Shown: one piece after another, positions 1-8,424 of the stretch
Layout of the letters: each line of letters begins with the position of its first letter
How positions within the stretch are numbered: the first letter of the stretch is position 1
Assembly (NCBI GenBank): GCA_021204765.1
Contig: JAJPYU010000233.1
Location: 1-33,907, forward strand
Length of the DNA stretch: 33,907 nt
From: Clostridiales bacterium
GTDB taxonomy: Bacteria > Bacillota > Clostridia > Lachnospirales > Lachnospiraceae
Direction: 5' to 3'
Made by a program: the position numbers and the translations under genes
Notes under the pieces: model-generated
Database searches by the model: none
What the model was told of the DNA's origin: nothing
Seen by the model: the letters and a program-made list of their open reading frames with translations, nothing else

Positions 1-562
1 GCTCCTGGGGCAGTCCGGTCACATCCTTTATGGCGTCTATGTACCAGCGGCCCTGGAACTTCAGGTTATGAATGGTGAACACCGTCCTGATATACTTATA
101 GAAAGGATCATTTCTGTAAAATGCCGTCAGAAATACAGGTACCAGCCCGGTATGCCAGTCATTGCAATGGATGATATCCGGCTGGAAATCGATTATAGGG
201 AGAATGGTCAACACTGCCCTGGAGAAATAGGCGAACTTCTCCGCATCCTGATAAATCTCTCCATAGGGATGGGGTCCGGCGAAATAGTATTCGTTGTCGA
301 TAAAATAGAAAGTGACTCCGTCATGAACGAGCTTCAATATGCCGGCATACTGCCTGCGCCAGGAAAGCTGTACCTGGCATTCAGACACCAGTTCCATGCC
401 CTCGCAGTATTTTGGATCCATGCAGGCGTATTTCGGCAGGACCACACGGACATCGTATTCGTCTTTGGGGAAATATTTGGGCAGGGAACCAACCACGTCA
501 GCCAGTCCGCCGGTCTTAATAAAAGGAACTACCTCAGATGAAGCAAATAAAATTCTATTCAT
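1..562 (-). CDS. glgA: Glycogen synthase, N-terminal part (runs off the window)
   Basis: Transfers glucose from ADP-glucose to the growing end of glycogen in the cytoplasm. The minus strand, read from ATG at 562, gives a GT5-type N-terminus: MNRILFASSEVVPF, then the KTGGL substrate-binding motif near residues 17-21, then IIHCNDWHTGLVP near residue 130. About 187 residues are present; the catalytic C-terminal half lies beyond position 1. The start is supported by a GGAGGTG ribosome binding site and by a promoter at 592-620. No other glg gene is visible, so operon context is unknown. Identification comes from the motifs and is secure at family level. Confidence 0.93.
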   Translation of the reverse strand, partial: MNRILFASSEVVPFIKTGGLADVVGSLPKYFPKDEYDVRVVLPKYACMDPKYCEGMELVSECQVQLSWRRQYAGILKLVHDGVTFYFIDNEYYFAGPHPYGEIYQDAEKFAYFSRAVLTILPIIDFQPDIIHCNDWHTGLVPVFLTAFYRNDPFYKYIRTVFTIHNLKFQGRWYIDAIKDVTGLPQE

Positions 563-591
563 ATCGACACCTCCGCACACGTCATAGAGTA

Positions 592-620
592 ATTTTATAA
601 TAAAACTAAGACAGTATCAA
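592..620 (-). promoter_or_regulatory. Promoter of glgA
   Basis: On the minus strand, TTGATA (615-620) and TAAAAT (592-597) are separated by 17 bases, about 30 bases before the glgA ATG. The stretch 563-661 between glgA and the lexA stop contains nothing else recognisable, and no hairpin terminator was seen for lexA. Confidence 0.6.
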
Positions 621-661
621 GGATTAAATATGAAATTTAAGGGTTACTTTTAGGACTATAA

Positions 662-1276
662 TTATAAAAATCGGAACACACCCATAACTTTACCGAGTAT
701 CGCTATTTCAGTTACAATTATCGGATCCATGAAGTCGTTCTCTGGCTGGAGGCGGATGTGGTCTCCCTCATTGTAGAATGTCTTCACTGTCGCGGAGTCG
801 TCGACAAGAGCGACTACTATGTCGCCGTCACGGGCGACATTCTGCTGTTCGACAAGAACCATGTCACCATCAAGGATACCGGCATTGATCATGCTCTCTC
901 CCTTTACCTTCAGCATGAAAGTCTGGACATTCGGCATGAACTCGGTGGGGATGGGGAAGTAGCCGGTGATATTCTGAGCCGCCAGGATAGGCTCTCCGGC
1001 GGCCACCTGGCCGACAATTGGGACATTCACCATCTCCCGGCGGGTCAGGGCATACTCATCATCCACTATCTCGATGGCACGGGGCTTCGTAGGGTCACGT
1101 CGGATAAAGCCGTTCCTCTCCAGTGTCTCCAGGTGAGCGTGAACCGATGAAGTCGATTTCAGATGGACCGCTTCGCATATCTCTCTCACTGCCGGAGGAT
1201 ACCCTTTCGCCAGTATCTCAGAACGTATAAACTCCAGTATCTCTTTCTGCTTATCGCTGATTCTTCCTTTTGCCAT
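662..1276 (-). CDS. lexA: LexA SOS repressor
   Basis: Represses DNA-damage genes and cleaves itself when activated by RecA. At 204 residues it has normal family length. The winged helix-turn-helix is in residues 1-65. The cleavage site is Ala93-Gly94 (GQVAAGEP), the catalytic Ser is Ser128 (KGESM) and the general base is Lys165 (ATVKTF). All key residues are present. It stands as a single gene between glgA and recG. A candidate LexA box lies just downstream of its own promoter (1351-1364), consistent with autoregulation. A good ribosome binding site (AGGAGGGG) precedes the ATG. Confidence 0.97.
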   Translation of the reverse strand: MAKGRISDKQKEILEFIRSEILAKGYPPAVREICEAVHLKSTSSVHAHLETLERNGFIRRDPTKPRAIEIVDDEYALTRREMVNVPIVGQVAAGEPILAAQNITGYFPIPTEFMPNVQTFMLKVKGESMINAGILDGDMVLVEQQNVARDGDIVVALVDDSATVKTFYNEGDHIRLQPENDFMDPIIVTEIAILGKVMGVFRFL

Positions 1277-1350
1277 GAATAACCCCTCCTGTGAAGTAGA
1301 ATAATAGTCTCCCCATAATCATAAGCACATGATCCAGGGGCTGTCGTCCT

Positions 1351-1364
1351 CGAATCTCTGTTCT
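1351..1364. promoter_or_regulatory. Candidate LexA (SOS) box
   Basis: The sequence CGAATCTCTGTTCT matches the Gram-positive SOS consensus CGAAC-N4-GTTCG at most half-site positions. It lies immediately downstream of the lexA -10 box, where repressor binding would block transcription. Confidence 0.6.
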
Positions 1365-1370
1365 AAATAC

Positions 1371-1399
1371 AGTCTAACATACTTTCCCGAATAATGCAA
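1371..1399 (-). promoter_or_regulatory. Promoter of lexA
   Basis: On the minus strand, TTGCAT (1394-1399) and TAGACT (1371-1376) are separated by 17 bases. The -35 lies in the loop of a perfect 7 bp inverted repeat, CCGAATA (1387-1393) and TATTCGG (1405-1411). The rest of the lexA-recG gap (1412-1525) holds only a 9 bp inverted pair, GTTACTTTT (1432-1440) and AAAAGTAAC (1505-1513), of unknown meaning. Confidence 0.6.
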
Positions 1400-1525
1400 A
1401 CACATATTCGGACTGATCCGGCACAATTTACGTTACTTTTCACACGCAGGGCTATTCACTCATTCTCACAGCGCCGGCAGCGGAGTGCCTGACGCGGGCC
1501 CGAAAAAAGTAACCACGCAGGTGCC

Positions 1526-3583
1526 TTATAGGTTTAGTAATGCATATTCATCGCCGGCATATTGCCTGAGTCTCTCCCGCAGTACCGCATGTGCGGCGTC
1601 TGCAAGAGCGGGATCATCCTGCATCAGCACTCCGACCTCATAGGACGCACGGCTCATGACCTCAGCGTCCTGGTAGACGTCGGCCAGCCTGAAGCGGAAA
1701 TCCCCGCTCTGGCGTATCCCGAAGAAGTCCCCGGGACCACGTAGCTTAAGGTCTTCCTCCGCGATAAAGAAGCCGTCGTTGCTCTGGTTTAAGATCTCCA
1801 GCCGTCGGTTCTTTTCTTTTGACCCGTCTCCCTGCATCAATATGCAGTAGGACTGGGCGTCGCCCCGGCCCACCCGGCCTCTCAGCTGGTGGAGCTGGGC
1901 TAAGCCAAAGCGCTCCGCATTCTCTATCATCATCACTGTGGCATTGGGCACATCCACTCCCACCTCCACCACAGTGGTGGATACCAGTATCTGGATCTTG
2001 TTCTCAAGAAAATCCTCCATGACCTGATTCTTCGCCTCTGCCTTCATCCGACCGTGGAGTGTCCCTATCTTGATCCCATCCGGAAAAATGCCACGCAGCC
2101 TCTCGGCGTAGTCCGACACATTCTCCCCTTCTGATCCTTCCGTCTCCTCCACCAGGGGACAGATGATATATACCTGATGTCCCACCTTTATCTCCTTTTC
2201 CATAAAGCGGTAGGCCGTTTTTCTATACGAAGTGTCCACCACGCAATTTTTGACGGGCAGTCTCTTCGCCGGCACTTCATCTATAACGGATATATCCATA
2301 TCCCCATACAGTATTATAGCCAGGGTCCTGGGTATGGGAGTGGCGCTCATTACCATGATGTGGGGTGCCGCTCCCTTAAAGGACAATGCCTCCCGCTGCT
2401 TTACTCCGAAGCGGTGCTGCTCGTCGGTGATGACCAGGGCCAGTCCCTTATAATTTACTTTATCCTGGAAAAGGGCATGGGTGCCTATGATAAGAGCTGA
2501 TGGCTCATTTTCCAAAACGGCGCAGGCCTCTCTCCTCTCTTTGGCCGTGAGCGACCCGGTCAGCAGCACCACCGGGTAGTCCAGGCCAAAGTCATAGCAC
2601 ATTTTTACCATCTTCTGGTAATGCTGCCTGGCCAGCACGTCCGTAGGTGCCATTATAGCTGACTGGTATCCGCTGTGGGCGCAATCCAGCATGGCGAGAA
2701 ATGCCACTACCGTCTTGCCGGATCCCACATCGCCCTGTATAAGCCTCTGCATGACTTTCTCAGAGCGCATGTCAGCCTGCACCCGGGCGATGGTCCTCTC
2801 CTGAGCCCCGGTCAACTTATAGGGGAGCTGCTTCTTCAGCGACTCGGCAAAAGAAGTATCACCAAAAGAAAACGTATTCTCCAGAGCTTCTGCCGAATCC
2901 TTTGTCAGCTGCATGCAAAGGATAAAAAAGAAAAACTCATCAAAGACAAATCTCTCCCTGGCGGTGATACAGGAAAGCTCATCTTCAGGGAAATGCATAT
3001 TACTAAGAGCAAAATTATACTCACTCAAATGATTCCTGACCCTGATATCCTCCGGCAGATATTCCATCTCAAGGGGAATGTCCTCCAGAGCATTTGCCAC
3101 GGTCTTTCTTATCAATTTCTGGGAAACACCTTTAGTCAGGCTGTAGATGGGGCGCAATCCGTGACGCAGCTCATCGTAAGCATCCGCTGACATGACCTCC
3201 GGCTGCTCCATATAGTACTGTTCATTTTTCACGGAAACCCTGCCATAGAATACGTAGGTGCCGCCGGCTTTTACAACAGAGCGTATAAAGGGCGCACGAA
3301 ACCAGATGAGCCTCAGCTTTCTCACATCGCCGCGGACATCCAGTACCGCCGTCTTAAGACGCGAATGGGTGTTTACAGACGGCGTTTTTATCACAGTGAC
3401 GCAGATGGCATTTTTTCTGCCCTCCTTCACCTCGTCTATCTCACATATCTCAGGGCAGTGCTCATAATCCCTGGGAAAATACAGGAGTATATCACCGACC
3501 GTGTATACTCCCATAGCGTTAAATGCCTGTTCCGTTTTCGTTCCTATCCCCTTTATCTCTCTCAGGGGAGAATCCAGTCTCAT
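1526..3583 (-). CDS. recG: ATP-dependent DNA helicase RecG
   Basis: Remodels stalled replication forks and recombination intermediates by branch migration. The 685 residues contain an N-terminal wedge/OB region (about 1-240), Walker A GDVGSGKT at 284-291, the DExH box DEQH at 387-390, motif III SATPIPRT near residue 415 and the helicase C domain with GRVGRG. Length and motif order are normal. It is the third gene of the asp23-fakA-recG group; 84 bases separate it from the fakA stop. The ATG at 3583 has a weak GGGGAT ribosome binding site. The fakA-recG neighbourhood is common in Firmicutes. Confidence 0.97.
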   Translation of the reverse strand: MRLDSPLREIKGIGTKTEQAFNAMGVYTVGDILLYFPRDYEHCPEICEIDEVKEGRKNAICVTVIKTPSVNTHSRLKTAVLDVRGDVRKLRLIWFRAPFIRSVVKAGGTYVFYGRVSVKNEQYYMEQPEVMSADAYDELRHGLRPIYSLTKGVSQKLIRKTVANALEDIPLEMEYLPEDIRVRNHLSEYNFALSNMHFPEDELSCITARERFVFDEFFFFILCMQLTKDSAEALENTFSFGDTSFAESLKKQLPYKLTGAQERTIARVQADMRSEKVMQRLIQGDVGSGKTVVAFLAMLDCAHSGYQSAIMAPTDVLARQHYQKMVKMCYDFGLDYPVVLLTGSLTAKERREACAVLENEPSALIIGTHALFQDKVNYKGLALVITDEQHRFGVKQREALSFKGAAPHIMVMSATPIPRTLAIILYGDMDISVIDEVPAKRLPVKNCVVDTSYRKTAYRFMEKEIKVGHQVYIICPLVEETEGSEGENVSDYAERLRGIFPDGIKIGTLHGRMKAEAKNQVMEDFLENKIQILVSTTVVEVGVDVPNATVMMIENAERFGLAQLHQLRGRVGRGDAQSYCILMQGDGSKEKNRRLEILNQSNDGFFIAEEDLKLRGPGDFFGIRQSGDFRFRLADVYQDAEVMSRASYEVGVLMQDDPALADAAHAVLRERLRQYAGDEYALLNL

Positions 3584-3667
3584 GGTGTATCCCCATTAAT
3601 TTCTATCACCGCACCGGGCATCCCGCTGCCGGTTCGGGAAGAACGCATAAATTAATCCAAAGCATCA

Positions 3668-5413
3668 TCACTCAACAGAAATGATGTAATAATAAACCGG
3701 CTGGCCTCCGGGCTGCACCTCAACCTCGCACTCCGGGTGCCGCTCTGTCAAAATACCAGCCAGCGCATTGGCATCCTCCTCAGATATTTCCTCTCCGTAG
3801 TATATGCAGATAAAGGATGAATCCGCATCAACCATGGCTGCGACCATGTCACTTGCTACCTCAGTCATATCCTTCCCTGCGGAAAGCAATCCGGAATCAC
3901 CCAGACCCATAAAATCCCCCTTTTTGATATCCAGGTCGTCTATTCTCGTATCACGGACAGCGTAAGTGACCTCGCCGGTCTTTACCGTGGAGATGACCTC
4001 ACAGAGAGCATCCCTGTTATTCTCTACGCCTGACTCCTCGATATAATTGATGATAGCCGTAATCCCCTGGGGGATCGATGTGGTGGGAATGACTATGACC
4101 TGTCTGTCCTTTGTCATATCCGCCGCCTGGTTCGCCGCCATGATGATATTTTTATTATTAGGGAAGATGAAGACCGTCTCAGCGTTTACCATCTCTATGG
4201 CATCCAGCATATCCTGGGTGCTGGGATTCATGGTCTGCCCACCCTCAATGATAAAGTCGGCACCATATTCGGTAAACACCTCCCGAAGTCCGTCTCCTAC
4301 AGCCACTGCTATAAATCCAACAGCCTTCATGGGCACGGTCTCAGTCTCTGGACCGGCAGATTCGCTGTCTGCACCGCTCTGAACTGCTTCCCTCTCATGT
4401 GCCCTTGCCTCCTGCTCGTCAGCCTGCTCCTTCGCCAGCCTGTCGGCATCGTGGATAAGCTTCTCCTCGTGCTCCTCACGCATATTGTCTATCTTGATCC
4501 TGCTTAAGGAACCGTAAGACAAAGCTTTCTGCAGCACCAACCCCGGATCATTGGTGTGGACATGAATCTTAACAATGTCATTTACCGCTACCAGGACTAT
4601 GGAATCACCCAGATCATTCAGGAAAGATCTGAAAGCATCCTCCTCGTCCTCCGACATTTCATTATTAAGATTAATGATAAACTCAGTGCAGTAGCCGAAT
4701 TTAATATCGTCTGTATCCAGTTTCTTATCGCTTAAGTCCACACAGGGAATCTCCGGTGCCTCATCCCCGGAAAGCACACTGTAGTCTATCTCTTTTCCCC
4801 TGTAAGCATCCCTGGAGCCTTTTAAGATTTCTACCAGGCCCTGGCCTCCGGCATCTACCACCCCGGCCTGTTTGAGTACCGGCAGCATATCCGGAGTCCG
4901 CTCCAACACCCTCTCCATCTCGGCGATAATGGCATCAATATAGGCATCCATATCGCAGCTATCATCACAGGAAAGCTCCAGTGCCTTGTCAGCCCCGCCT
5001 CTGGCCACAGTAAGAATAGTGCCTTCCTTCGGCTTCATGACCGCCTTATACGCTGTATCACAGGCTTTCTGCATGGCCTCACAGAGAACCAGCTTGTCTA
5101 TGACATCATAATTCGCGATGAGCCTGGCAAAGCCACGTATGAGCTGGGAGAGGATGACACCTGAATTGCCCCTGGCACCACGCAGTGATCCCGACGAGAT
5201 GGCTCTGGAGACAGCCTTCATATCACGGGCTCCGGTCTTCTTCATCTCATCTACAGCGGAAAAGATGGTCATGCACATATTGATGCCGGTGTCTCCGTCG
5301 GGCACTGGGAAGACATTGAGAGAATTGATCCACTCTTTCTTCGCATCCAGGCTCGCCGCCCCGGCACAGAACATCCGTGCAAGCAGTTTTGAATCTATGG
5401 TCTTACTATCCAA
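3668..5413 (-). CDS. fakA: FakA-like fatty acid kinase, DhaL/DAK2 domain protein (YloV family)
   Basis: In the family, FakA phosphorylates fatty acids held by FakB proteins, feeding exogenous fatty acids into phospholipid synthesis. The 581 residues start with a DhaL domain carrying the ATP/Mg motif NVFPVPDGDTGINM near residues 29-42. A central region and a C-terminal DegV-like domain (about 360-581) follow, joined by a charged linker rich in Glu, Ala and Gln near residues 320-360. The start codon is TTG at 5413, eight bases after AGGAGG; no better ATG is available before the DhaL motifs. The Asp23 gene ends 15 bases upstream, so the two are probably cotranscribed. Confidence 0.9.
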   Translation of the reverse strand: MDSKTIDSKLLARMFCAGAASLDAKKEWINSLNVFPVPDGDTGINMCMTIFSAVDEMKKTGARDMKAVSRAISSGSLRGARGNSGVILSQLIRGFARLIANYDVIDKLVLCEAMQKACDTAYKAVMKPKEGTILTVARGGADKALELSCDDSCDMDAYIDAIIAEMERVLERTPDMLPVLKQAGVVDAGGQGLVEILKGSRDAYRGKEIDYSVLSGDEAPEIPCVDLSDKKLDTDDIKFGYCTEFIINLNNEMSEDEEDAFRSFLNDLGDSIVLVAVNDIVKIHVHTNDPGLVLQKALSYGSLSRIKIDNMREEHEEKLIHDADRLAKEQADEQEARAHEREAVQSGADSESAGPETETVPMKAVGFIAVAVGDGLREVFTEYGADFIIEGGQTMNPSTQDMLDAIEMVNAETVFIFPNNKNIIMAANQAADMTKDRQVIVIPTTSIPQGITAIINYIEESGVENNRDALCEVISTVKTGEVTYAVRDTRIDDLDIKKGDFMGLGDSGLLSAGKDMTEVASDMVAAMVDADSSFICIYYGEEISEEDANALAGILTERHPECEVEVQPGGQPVYYYIISVE

Positions 5414-5428
5414 AGGTATATCCTCCTA

Positions 5429-5788
5429 CTAGTCAATCACTCTGACGCCCTCGACGAATACATTGATCTTCACGACCTTCATCCCGGTGAAACCCTCCAC
5501 CCTGTATTTCACGGTCTCCATGAGATTCTCCGTCACAGTGGCAATATTCGCGCCGTAAGAGACAATGACATGAAAATCCAGTGTAATCCGATCCCCATCC
5601 TCTATATTCACGGAAATGCCATGGTGCAGATAATCCTTTTTAAGCAATTTCACCAGTCCATCTTTGACATTGACGGCGGCCATTCCCACTATACCAAAAC
5701 ACTCTACCGCCACAGATCCGGCGTAGGTGGCAACCACCTGCGAATCTATGCTGACAGTCCCCAGTGAACTTTCCAATCTGCCTTTCAT
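5429..5788 (-). CDS. Asp23/Gls24 family envelope stress protein (YloU-like)
   Basis: A small 119-residue protein with one Asp23 domain spanning nearly all of it, recognisable from the pattern GTVSIDSQVVATYAGSVAVE near the N-terminus and ITLDFHVIVSYGANI in the middle. Asp23 relatives are membrane-associated stress proteins, and the copy next to FakA is a long-conserved Firmicutes arrangement whose exact role is unclear. The start has AGGAGG seven bases upstream. A strong promoter (5825-5853) lies just before it, making this the first gene of asp23-fakA-recG. Confidence 0.92.
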   Translation of the reverse strand: MKGRLESSLGTVSIDSQVVATYAGSVAVECFGIVGMAAVNVKDGLVKLLKKDYLHHGISVNIEDGDRITLDFHVIVSYGANIATVTENLMETVKYRVEGFTGMKVVKINVFVEGVRVID

Positions 5789-5824
5789 ACCTTACCTCCT
5801 GCGAAATTGCGAACTATTTGAAAT

Positions 5825-5853
5825 ATTATAACTGATACTCATATAAAAGGCAA
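5825..5853 (-). promoter_or_regulatory. Promoter of asp23-fakA-recG
   Basis: On the minus strand, TTGCCT (5848-5853) and a perfect TATAAT (5825-5830) are separated by 17 bases. The -35 overlaps the end of the rpmB terminator tract, so this promoter starts where the upstream transcript stops. Confidence 0.75.
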
Positions 5854-5882
5854 CAGAAAAAGAACCTGCCGCATTGGCAGGT
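5852..5882 (-). terminator. Rho-independent terminator of rpmB
   Basis: On the minus strand, ACCTGCC and GGCAGGT form a 7 bp stem with a 5-base loop (5864-5882). It is followed by the T-rich tract TCTTTTTCTGTT. It lies 15 bases after the rpmB stop codon. Confidence 0.85.
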
Positions 5883-5897
5883 CCCTTAATGGTCGTA

Positions 5898-6083
5898 CTA
5901 GATTCTCTCCACTTTATTGCTCTTCAGGCAATTGGTGCATACATACACTCTCTTGTGGGTGCCGTTGTCATTGATCTTGACTCTCTTTAAATTCGGCTTC
6001 CACTGCCTGTTAGTCCTGATATGTGAATGGCTGATCTTCTTGCCAAACTGTACGCTCTTTCCGCAAACAGCACATTTTGCCAT
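5898..6083 (-). CDS. rpmB: 50S ribosomal protein L28
   Basis: A 61-residue structural protein of the large ribosomal subunit. It begins MAKCAVCGKSVQFGKKISHSH, typical of the Cys-containing L28 form, and has a second CxxC near the C-terminus (VCTNCLKSNKV), so all four zinc-binding Cys are present. Ribosome binding site AAGGAGGTG precedes the ATG. It stands alone, with its own promoter (6145-6173) and terminator (5852-5882), divided from the asp23 group. Confidence 0.97.
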   Translation of the reverse strand: MAKCAVCGKSVQFGKKISHSHIRTNRQWKPNLKRVKINDNGTHKRVYVCTNCLKSNKVERI

Positions 6084-6144
6084 GATAACACCTCCTTAAG
6101 GCATATTAAGTCATGGGACTTCCTCCCCGACTCGCAACATGAGT

Positions 6145-6173
6145 ATTCTAACAGAACAAATCTGATATTGCAA
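6145..6173 (-). promoter_or_regulatory. Promoter of rpmB
   Basis: On the minus strand, TTGCAA (6168-6173) and TAGAAT (6145-6150) are separated by 17 bases. The leader to the ATG is about 55 bases. Confidence 0.7.
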
Positions 6174-6213
6174 CACATAAAATAAAAAATTTGAACGCCC
6201 TGAATTCTCACCG

Positions 6214-6234
6214 TGTGAAAAGTAACTTCTCACA
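6214..6234. repeat. Imperfect palindrome TGTGA...TCACA between rpmB and gerW
   Basis: The 21-base sequence reads TGTGA-a-AAG-taa-CTT-c-TCACA, an interrupted inverted repeat. Its core (minus strand TTACTTTTCACACG) recurs near 1434-1446. It may be a weak terminator for gerW or a member of a small intergenic repeat family; no clear T-tract follows. Confidence 0.45.
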
Positions 6235-6286
6235 GATCATATAGTACAATAAATGCATCAAAACCGCATTTAAAACTATATTTATG

Positions 6287-6727
6287 CTACTCCTCAATAT
6301 TCAGCTTCTCTTTAATGTCCTCCGCGGCCGCCTCCCTAGCCTCTTCTTTCGCCGCAAAGCCCTCGGGATCCCGTTTTTCATCAATCTTTTTCATGAACTT
6401 ATTCACAAAGTCAGGTATCATATCGATAAGCTTCATGATGCCGTCCTGGCTCTTGACACTGACCATCTTCACCACGTCGTCCTTTATGACCAGGACCGCG
6501 CTGGGGGAGATCTTCGCACCCACACCGCCGCCGCTGTTTTTCTTCTTCTCGGCGATGAAGGCACCGGCGGCCATACCGAAAGTCACATCCACCAGAGGCA
6601 GTATGATGGCCCCCTCGATATTGACAGGCTCACCTATCACCGTGCTGCTGGAGATGAAACCATCCATATCCTTCATCAGTGCGTCCACTGTCTTCTGAAA
6701 TGTACCGTTTGAATTGACCTCTGCCAT
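6287..6727 (-). CDS. ytfJ: GerW family sporulation protein (YtfJ-like)
   Basis: A 146-residue protein with the GerW/YtfJ signature: an internal GxPV segment (VIGEPVNIEGAIILPLVDV), a glycine-rich run (GGGVGAKISPSAVLVI) and a basic and acidic C-terminal tail. In Bacillus the family member is a sporulation protein affecting spore germination; in non-sporulating Clostridia its role is uncertain. AGGAGG lies nine bases before the ATG. It is followed (upstream on the map) by a DUF2953 gene, a pairing often seen in spore-forming Firmicutes, which supports the call. Confidence 0.9.
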   Translation of the reverse strand: MAEVNSNGTFQKTVDALMKDMDGFISSSTVIGEPVNIEGAIILPLVDVTFGMAAGAFIAEKKKNSGGGVGAKISPSAVLVIKDDVVKMVSVKSQDGIMKLIDMIPDFVNKFMKKIDEKRDPEGFAAKEEAREAAAEDIKEKLNIEE

Positions 6728-6782
6728 TTTATATATCCTCCTGTCCTATGCTGTATAAGCTATTATACTCTCCGGCCGTCTG

Positions 6783-7493
6783 TCACCCCGACACAACAGC
6801 TGTTTTTGAGTTCTTCTTATCCCTGTGCCTTATAGCTCCTATAAATACTCTCACGCCTTTCTGTCCGATGAGCCCCACAGCCAGGATAATGACTGCCATG
6901 AGCCTCATATGTCCGGCGGCGTGGAGATTCCCCTTCACATAAGTCTCATCCGTCTCGAAATCCGGTGTCACCGCCAGATCTGTCTGATACACTATCGGCA
7001 GCACCGCTATTGCTCCGGTGACGTATCCCGTGGTGGAGGGATCCTTAAATCCGAATCCGACCTGCCCTTTTATCTTCCTGGGCCGACATTTAAAGAGAAA
7101 CTTCTTTACCGGCGGCATCACTGCCTCTATAAGGCTGTACTCACCGATCGTCCCGAGTACCCGCTTCGCAGTGGCCAGTCCATCCCTTATCTTCTGGGGG
7201 CGGCTGCGCCCATCCGGCTTTTCCTCCTTTTTCTTTTTGCTTTTGCTTCTGCTCTTTTGCAGGAATTTGAAAATGTCCAGCTTAAAGAAAAATATTTTAA
7301 GTATAGCCTCTATCTCTTCATCATAGGATAAACAAAAGCGGATAAAGCCAAGGTATTTTATTTTAAAAAACACTTTTTTCCCATCTATGTCCGCGTCAAG
7401 CCCATACTTTATCGGTAAAAACAATACCAGGATGACCAGGACCACGATGATCAGCAAAATGATACTGATGATCATTCCCACTGCACTGCTCAT
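6783..7493 (-). CDS. DUF2953 domain membrane-anchored protein
   Basis: A 236-residue protein with one strong membrane segment at about residues 8-28, then DADIDGKKVFFKIKYLG, a Lys-rich segment near 82-98 (KSRSKSKKKKEEKP) and the DUF2953 region with a predicted amphipathic C-terminal half. Function is unknown, although genes of this family usually neighbour gerW, as here. The start ATG overlaps the stop of the upstream gene (ATGA at 7490-7493), so the two are translationally coupled. Confidence 0.8.
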   Translation of the reverse strand: MSSAVGMIISIILLIIVVLVILVLFLPIKYGLDADIDGKKVFFKIKYLGFIRFCLSYDEEIEAILKIFFFKLDIFKFLQKSRSKSKKKKEEKPDGRSRPQKIRDGLATAKRVLGTIGEYSLIEAVMPPVKKFLFKCRPRKIKGQVGFGFKDPSTTGYVTGAIAVLPIVYQTDLAVTPDFETDETYVKGNLHAAGHMRLMAVIILAVGLIGQKGVRVFIGAIRHRDKKNSKTAVVSG

Positions 7494-7825
7494 TCCCTGC
7501 TCATCTCCCGCTCATGAGTGCTGCCCAGATAGGCTGCCACATCGGCATCGCCCCGCTTTATCACGGCAGCGGCAGCCAGTTCAGCCGCTATGTCCACGGC
7601 TTCCTTACGGGTAAGGGCCATGCCGATGACTGTGAGATCATCCAGAGGATAATTCTCCTGCAGGAGCAGGGTGCTCGGAATTATCTCCAGGACCTGATGC
7701 TCGAATCGGGGCAGGATGACGAGCCAGACCCCCACGTGAGCCTTCCTGTGGCTGATCCGATATCTGATCATCTTCTCTTTTGATGCCAGGCCCCGTCCCA
7801 GGACCATGTGCCCATACCAGACCAT
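7490..7825 (-). CDS. Conserved-looking small protein of unknown function
   Basis: A 111-residue protein that I do not recognise. It is rich in hydrophobic beta-like runs (VGVWLVILPRFEHQVLEIIP) followed by an Ala-rich helix (KEAVDIAAELAAAAVIKRG). No clear signal peptide, Cys cluster or catalytic motif is visible. The GAGGTG ribosome binding site sits four bases before the ATG. The 4-base overlap with DUF2953 argues that it is a real gene in the same operon as gerW. Confidence 0.6.
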   Translation of the reverse strand: MVWYGHMVLGRGLASKEKMIRYRISHRKAHVGVWLVILPRFEHQVLEIIPSTLLLQENYPLDDLTVIGMALTRKEAVDIAAELAAAAVIKRGDADVAAYLGSTHEREMSRE

Positions 7826-7904
7826 CTCTCACCTCATCATAAATCTCTGAATATCCCAAAATCCATAATTACCGTGCCAGGTATTCCAGTCCATCAGTCC
7901 ATCA

Positions 7905-8357
7905 CTAAAAATACTTTTTACTTCCCCAGAGATTGCTCCGCTTCAGATCCAGATATTCGTCGTATGCACGCTCCAGTATCTGCTTCTCATTGGGAAACTT
8001 AAGCAGATGCCATGCCTCGTGATACTTGTAATATCCGGAATCTGTAAAATACTCCTCCCTCTGCGGCTTGCTGTAATAGCTGTCAGCCATCATCAGATAC
8101 CAGTGGACGGTCTTGTCCACCACGTCATCGGGGATATTGAAAGTATAACTGCTCTCCCCCACATACTTGATGATGACCGCCCTGGCTCCGGTCTCCTCTC
8201 TCACTTCCCTGATGGCGGTGTCCTTGTGCTCTTCGCCGGCCTCCACAGTTCCCTTGGGGAGGACCCATCCATCGTACCTGTTGCGGTAATTCTTGTACAA
8301 CAGTAAAATCTTTCCGCGAAATATTACCACACCACCACAGCTGGTAGCCTCAATCAT
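7905..8357 (-). CDS. Nudix hydrolase
   Basis: Hydrolyses a nucleoside diphosphate linked to another group; the substrate cannot be told from sequence. The 150 residues include a complete Nudix box, G-x5-E-x7-REVREETGA, at about residues 36-58, with the metal-binding Glu pair in REVREE. The N-terminus (SCGGVVIFRGKILLLYKN) and the WVLPKG strand before the box resemble diadenosine-polyphosphate hydrolases of the MutT family. GGAGGG lies seven bases before the ATG. It is probably a single gene, with 79 bases to the next one. Confidence 0.92.
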   Translation of the reverse strand: MIEATSCGGVVIFRGKILLLYKNYRNRYDGWVLPKGTVEAGEEHKDTAIREVREETGARAVIIKYVGESSYTFNIPDDVVDKTVHWYLMMADSYYSKPQREEYFTDSGYYKYHEAWHLLKFPNEKQILERAYDEYLDLKRSNLWGSKKYF

Positions 8358-8424
8358 TGCATTCCCTCCGATGTGGTCTCAAAAACTGAGTCAAGTATAC
8401 ACGAGATGTCAGGATTCTGCAAGT

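Noticed and set aside
68..541. Plus-strand ORF of 157 codons in the glgA region
   Set aside because: It is antisense to clear GlgA coding sequence and has no ribosome binding site or recognisable domain.
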